Positions 4,532 to 5,350 of a stretch of 5,350 nt of DNA are shown piece by piece (position 1 is the stretch's first letter; every line of letters begins with the position of its first letter). The notes beneath the pieces are model-generated. The model saw only the letters and a list, made by a program, of their open reading frames with translations, did no database searches and was not told the origin of the DNA. Position numbers and translations under genes: made by a program. The stretch covers positions 1 to 5,350 of the forward strand of contig JBITAG010000289.1 of assembly GCA_044439985.1 (NCBI GenBank). Direction: 5' to 3'. The stretch comes from JAJRXR01 sp044439985 (GTDB lineage Bacteria; Planctomycetota; Phycisphaerae; Phycisphaerales; UBA1924).

Positions 4532-5350
4532 ATGAGCGTCCACGCCCCCATCCTCCGCCGACTCATCACACGCCCCCGATCCGTCGCCATCGTCGATGAC
4601 CGGCGCAGCTACAAGGGCGCCGAGATCGTCGTCGGAGCGACGCACGTCGCCAACGCCCTCGCCCCGCGCAGCAAGACCGACACCGTCGCCCTCCTCCTGC
4701 CCACCTCCGGCGCCTTCCCCATCGCCGCCCTCGGCGCCTGGATGCTCGGCAAGACCGTCGTTCCCCTCAACTACCTCCTCAAGCCCGATGAACTCCAGTA
4801 CGTCATCGACGACTGCGCCGCCGACACCATCCTCACCGTCGAGCCCATGCTCGAGCACCTCGGGTACGCCCCCAGGGTCGCCAACCTCCTCAAGCTCGAG
4901 GACATCAACTTCAAGAGCATCCCCCGCCCACGCTGGCCCGCTCCCAAACGCGACCACGATCTCGCCACCCTGCTCTACACCTCCGGTACCAGCGGCAAGC
5001 CCAAGGGCGTCATGCTCACCCACGGCAACCTCTCGGCCAACCTCCGTCAGACCCGAAGCGTCACCCACTGCACCCCCGACGACACGCTCTTCGGCATCCT
5101 CCCCCAGTTCCACTCCTTCGGCCTCACCGTCCTCACCCTCATGCCGCTCTCCGTCGGCGCCCGAGCCGTCTACGCCGCCCGCTTTGTCCCCCACAAGGTC
5201 CTCCAGTCCATCCGCGACCACCGACCCACCCTCATGGTCGCCATCCCCTCCATGTACAACGCCCTCCTGAGCGTCAAGAAAACCAACCCCGACGACTTCA
5301 GCTCCTTCCGCCTCATCGCCTCCGGCGGCGAACCCCTCCCCCGCGACGTC
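4532..5350 (+). CDS. AMP-forming acyl-CoA/acyl-ACP synthetase, N-terminal part, 3' truncated by window edge
   Basis: Members of this ANL superfamily activate a carboxylic acid with ATP to an acyl-adenylate and pass it to CoA or a carrier-protein thiol. The frame is open to the last base, giving 273 residues of a family usually about 500 long. Visible are the N-terminal core (VALLLPTSGAFPIAALGAWM, VPLNYLLKPDELQYVIDDC) and the phosphate-binding loop YTSGTSGKPKG at residues 149-159. Next come LPQFHSFGLTVLTLMPL, the A4-type substrate motif, and the beginning of ASGGEPLP at the edge. The FHSFGLT version is typical of long-chain acyl enzymes such as Aas acyl-ACP synthetase, which fits acpS nearby; the substrate is still an inference. 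Start 4532 gives a normal-length N-terminus and has no SD. An in-frame ATG at 4448 would add 28 residues (beginning MLALLRPP), overlap the previous gene by 16 bases, and has coding-like C-rich third positions, so it remains possible. Confidence 0.95.
   Translation, partial: MSVHAPILRRLITRPRSVAIVDDRRSYKGAEIVVGATHVANALAPRSKTDTVALLLPTSGAFPIAALGAWMLGKTVVPLNYLLKPDELQYVIDDCAADTILTVEPMLEHLGYAPRVANLLKLEDINFKSIPRPRWPAPKRDHDLATLLYTSGTSGKPKGVMLTHGNLSANLRQTRSVTHCTPDDTLFGILPQFHSFGLTVLTLMPLSVGARAVYAARFVPHKVLQSIRDHRPTLMVAIPSMYNALLSVKKTNPDDFSSFRLIASGGEPLPRDV

Noticed and set aside
4457..5221. 254-codon minus-strand frame over the synthetase gene
   Set aside because: Antisense shadow rich in Gly, Glu, Asp, Val and Ala, with no recognisable domain, opposite a clear AMP-binding enzyme.
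4596..5270. Ser/Pro/Thr-rich 224-codon forward frame inside the synthetase gene
   Set aside because: Out-of-phase reading of the synthetase; the frame from 4532 contains YTSGTSGKPKG and other family motifs and is the real one.

Overview
The window is a densely packed, all-forward-strand stretch of a very GC-rich bacterial chromosome. It carries a chaperone cluster (groEL, dnaJ, grpE) followed by a zinc-ribbon protein of the FmdB type, holo-ACP synthase (acpS), a beta-propeller-like protein of unknown function, and the first half of an AMP-forming acyl-CoA/acyl-ACP synthetase. Third codon positions are dominated by C (gcc, gtc, atc, ctc). Shine-Dalgarno sequences are mostly weak. The protein sequences and this chaperone gene order suggest Planctomycetota, possibly the Phycisphaerae. 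This is an inference from composition and general family resemblance; no single marker in the window proves it.

Layout. Positions 1-798 hold the C-terminal half of GroEL; its start lies outside the window. Positions 799-999 form the only sizeable intergenic gap. It is unusually structured: two GC-rich hairpins, four tandem 7-bp units of the GGGCAAT type, and a 15-bp perfect inverted repeat whose second arm ends 12 bases before the dnaJ start. dnaJ (1000-2157) and grpE (2197-2799) follow. The 39-base gap between them contains a purine-rich Shine-Dalgarno-like tract that can pair with a downstream pyrimidine tract. The FmdB-type gene (2799-3122) overlaps grpE by one base (TGATG). acpS (3132-3518) starts 9 bases later, the propeller-like gene (3522-4463) only 3 bases after acpS, and the synthetase (4532, running off the end) 68 bases after that. 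An alternative synthetase start at 4448 would overlap the preceding gene.

How the genes work together. DnaJ and GrpE are the co-chaperone and nucleotide-exchange factor of DnaK, and GroEL folds proteins in a separate chamber. dnaK and hrcA are absent here, so these chaperones must work with a DnaK encoded elsewhere. The second half shifts toward acyl-carrier chemistry: AcpS adds the phosphopantetheine arm to ACP, and the terminal enzyme activates fatty acids and has an Aas-like FHSFGLT motif. The propeller-like protein lies between them in a tight gene run and is the least understood gene here. I see no mobile element, CRISPR array, tRNA or rRNA, and no clearly new multi-gene system. The most unusual items are the structured groEL-dnaJ spacer and the propeller-like protein with periodic histidines.
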